In this document: in pieces, positions 63,545 through 64,000 of the stretch
Layout: each line of letters opens with the position of its first letter
How positions within the stretch are numbered: the stretch's first letter is position 1
DNA from: G963923955 sp963923955
GTDB taxonomy: Bacteria > Pseudomonadota > Gammaproteobacteria > Eutrophobiales > Eutrophobiaceae
Length of the DNA stretch: 64,000 nucleotides
Assembly (NCBI GenBank): GCA_963923955.1
Contig: OZ000552.1
Span: 1,426,001 to 1,490,000 of the forward strand
Reading direction: 5' to 3'
Made by a program: the position numbers and the translations under genes
Notes under the pieces: model-generated
The model's input: only the letters and a program-made list of their open reading frames with translations
What the model was told of the DNA's origin: nothing
Databases searched by the model: none

Positions 63545-64000
63545 TGCAGCTCAGAAAACAGCACACCGAGCAGAGCGGCCTCATCGCCTGGTTCGCCGGC
63601 AACCCCGTTGCGGCCAACCTGATGATGCTGTTGATCATTATGGCCGGGCTGGTTTCCACCTATACCATCCAGAAGGAAGTCTTCCCCAACTTTGAAACGA
63701 ATACCATCCGCGTCAGCGTCCCTTATCTCGGCGCCGCACCGAAGGAAGTCGAAGAAGGCGTGGTGCTGCGGGTGGAGGAGGCGATACAGGACATCAAGGG
63801 CATCAAGAACATCGAATCCACCGCCCGCGAAGGATTGGGTCGGGTGTATCTGGAAATTGAAGATCACTATGACCTCAATGAAGTGCTCGATGAAGTAAAG
63901 GGGCGGGTGGATGCCATTTCCACCTTTCCCGAACTAACGGAAAAGCCGATCATTGAAAAGCAGGAAGTGCAGCGCGATGTGCTGTGGGTGTCGGTGTATG
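63544..64000 (+). CDS. RND efflux transporter, 5' part
   Basis: Begins MQLRKQHTEQSGLIAWFAGN with the first membrane helix and the porter-domain start (VFPNFETNTIRVSVPYLGAA, EVEEGVVLRVEEAIQDIKGI). This is the AcrB/MexB-like (MMPL-RND) inner-membrane pump. The ATG shares one base with the upstream TGA. The frame is open to the window edge. Confidence 0.93.
   Translation, partial: MQLRKQHTEQSGLIAWFAGNPVAANLMMLLIIMAGLVSTYTIQKEVFPNFETNTIRVSVPYLGAAPKEVEEGVVLRVEEAIQDIKGIKNIESTAREGLGRVYLEIEDHYDLNEVLDEVKGRVDAISTFPELTEKPIIEKQEVQRDVLWVSVY

Overview
The window is a piece of a GC-rich gammaproteobacterial chromosome. The class is suggested by gene order: ftsK-lolA-rarA-crcB-serS, uvrC-pgsA with tRNA-Gly and tRNA-Cys, aat-bpt, and pntA-pntB. 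I cannot name a genus. Several protein genes carry a single-base frameshift in a short homopolymer, so either the strain is decaying or the assembly has indel errors.

Bases 1 to about 15,500 are a tandem array of filamentous phage (inovirus) genomes, transcribed mostly on the minus strand. Phage A (1 to about 5,476, running off the left edge) has a gene II-type replication protein, a zinc-ribbon protein, a pV-like ssDNA-binding protein, a very acidic protein, tiny coat proteins, pVIII and pIII. Phage B (about 5,477-14,714) is a composite. Its right half is a near-identical copy of phage A positions 1359-4240. Its left half is an RstA/Zot-type phage with its own pIII, pVI-like protein, Zot and a second coat gene set. 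The two are fused at 10,966 through two truncated genes. A third fragment (14,715-15,497) carries only an immunity-like gene pair. Each unit ends in dif-like sites; two are inverted pairs about 90-95 nt apart that can fold into a CTX-phi-type single-stranded attP. Beside each rep gene sits a divergent pair: a small probable ribbon-helix-helix regulator and a coiled-coil protein.

From 15,525 to 23,771 lie an EthD-like protein, a cytochrome c, a frameshifted aldehyde:ferredoxin oxidoreductase and an accessory cluster (PcfJ-like protein, broken WYL regulator, two PD-(D/E)XK proteins). From 23,953 to 30,616 the gly-cys-leu tRNA cluster is split by about 6.3 kb of mostly broken genes: a CHASE2 cyclase, a FecR-domain protein and a Slam-like outer membrane protein. 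Next come pgsA, uvrC and a TonB-dependent receptor with a poly-C tract in its coding sequence. The remains of another inovirus follow (37,171-39,376), then tRNA-Ser, a DUF1499 protein, a Bax inhibitor-1 protein and pntAB.

From 44,974 to 49,398 there is a chain of overlapping tiny genes and a large autotransporter. The autotransporter is preceded by a 34-C tract and invaded by short palindromes. The rest (49,772-64,000) is housekeeping: serS, crcB, rarA, lolA, ftsK, an oxidoreductase, a hydrolase, a FemAB-like protein, aat, bpt and an RND efflux pair cut by the window edge. Small coiled-coil, often tail-anchored proteins recur throughout, inside and outside the phages. A dispersed repeat with GTCATTCC ends occupies many intergenic gaps.
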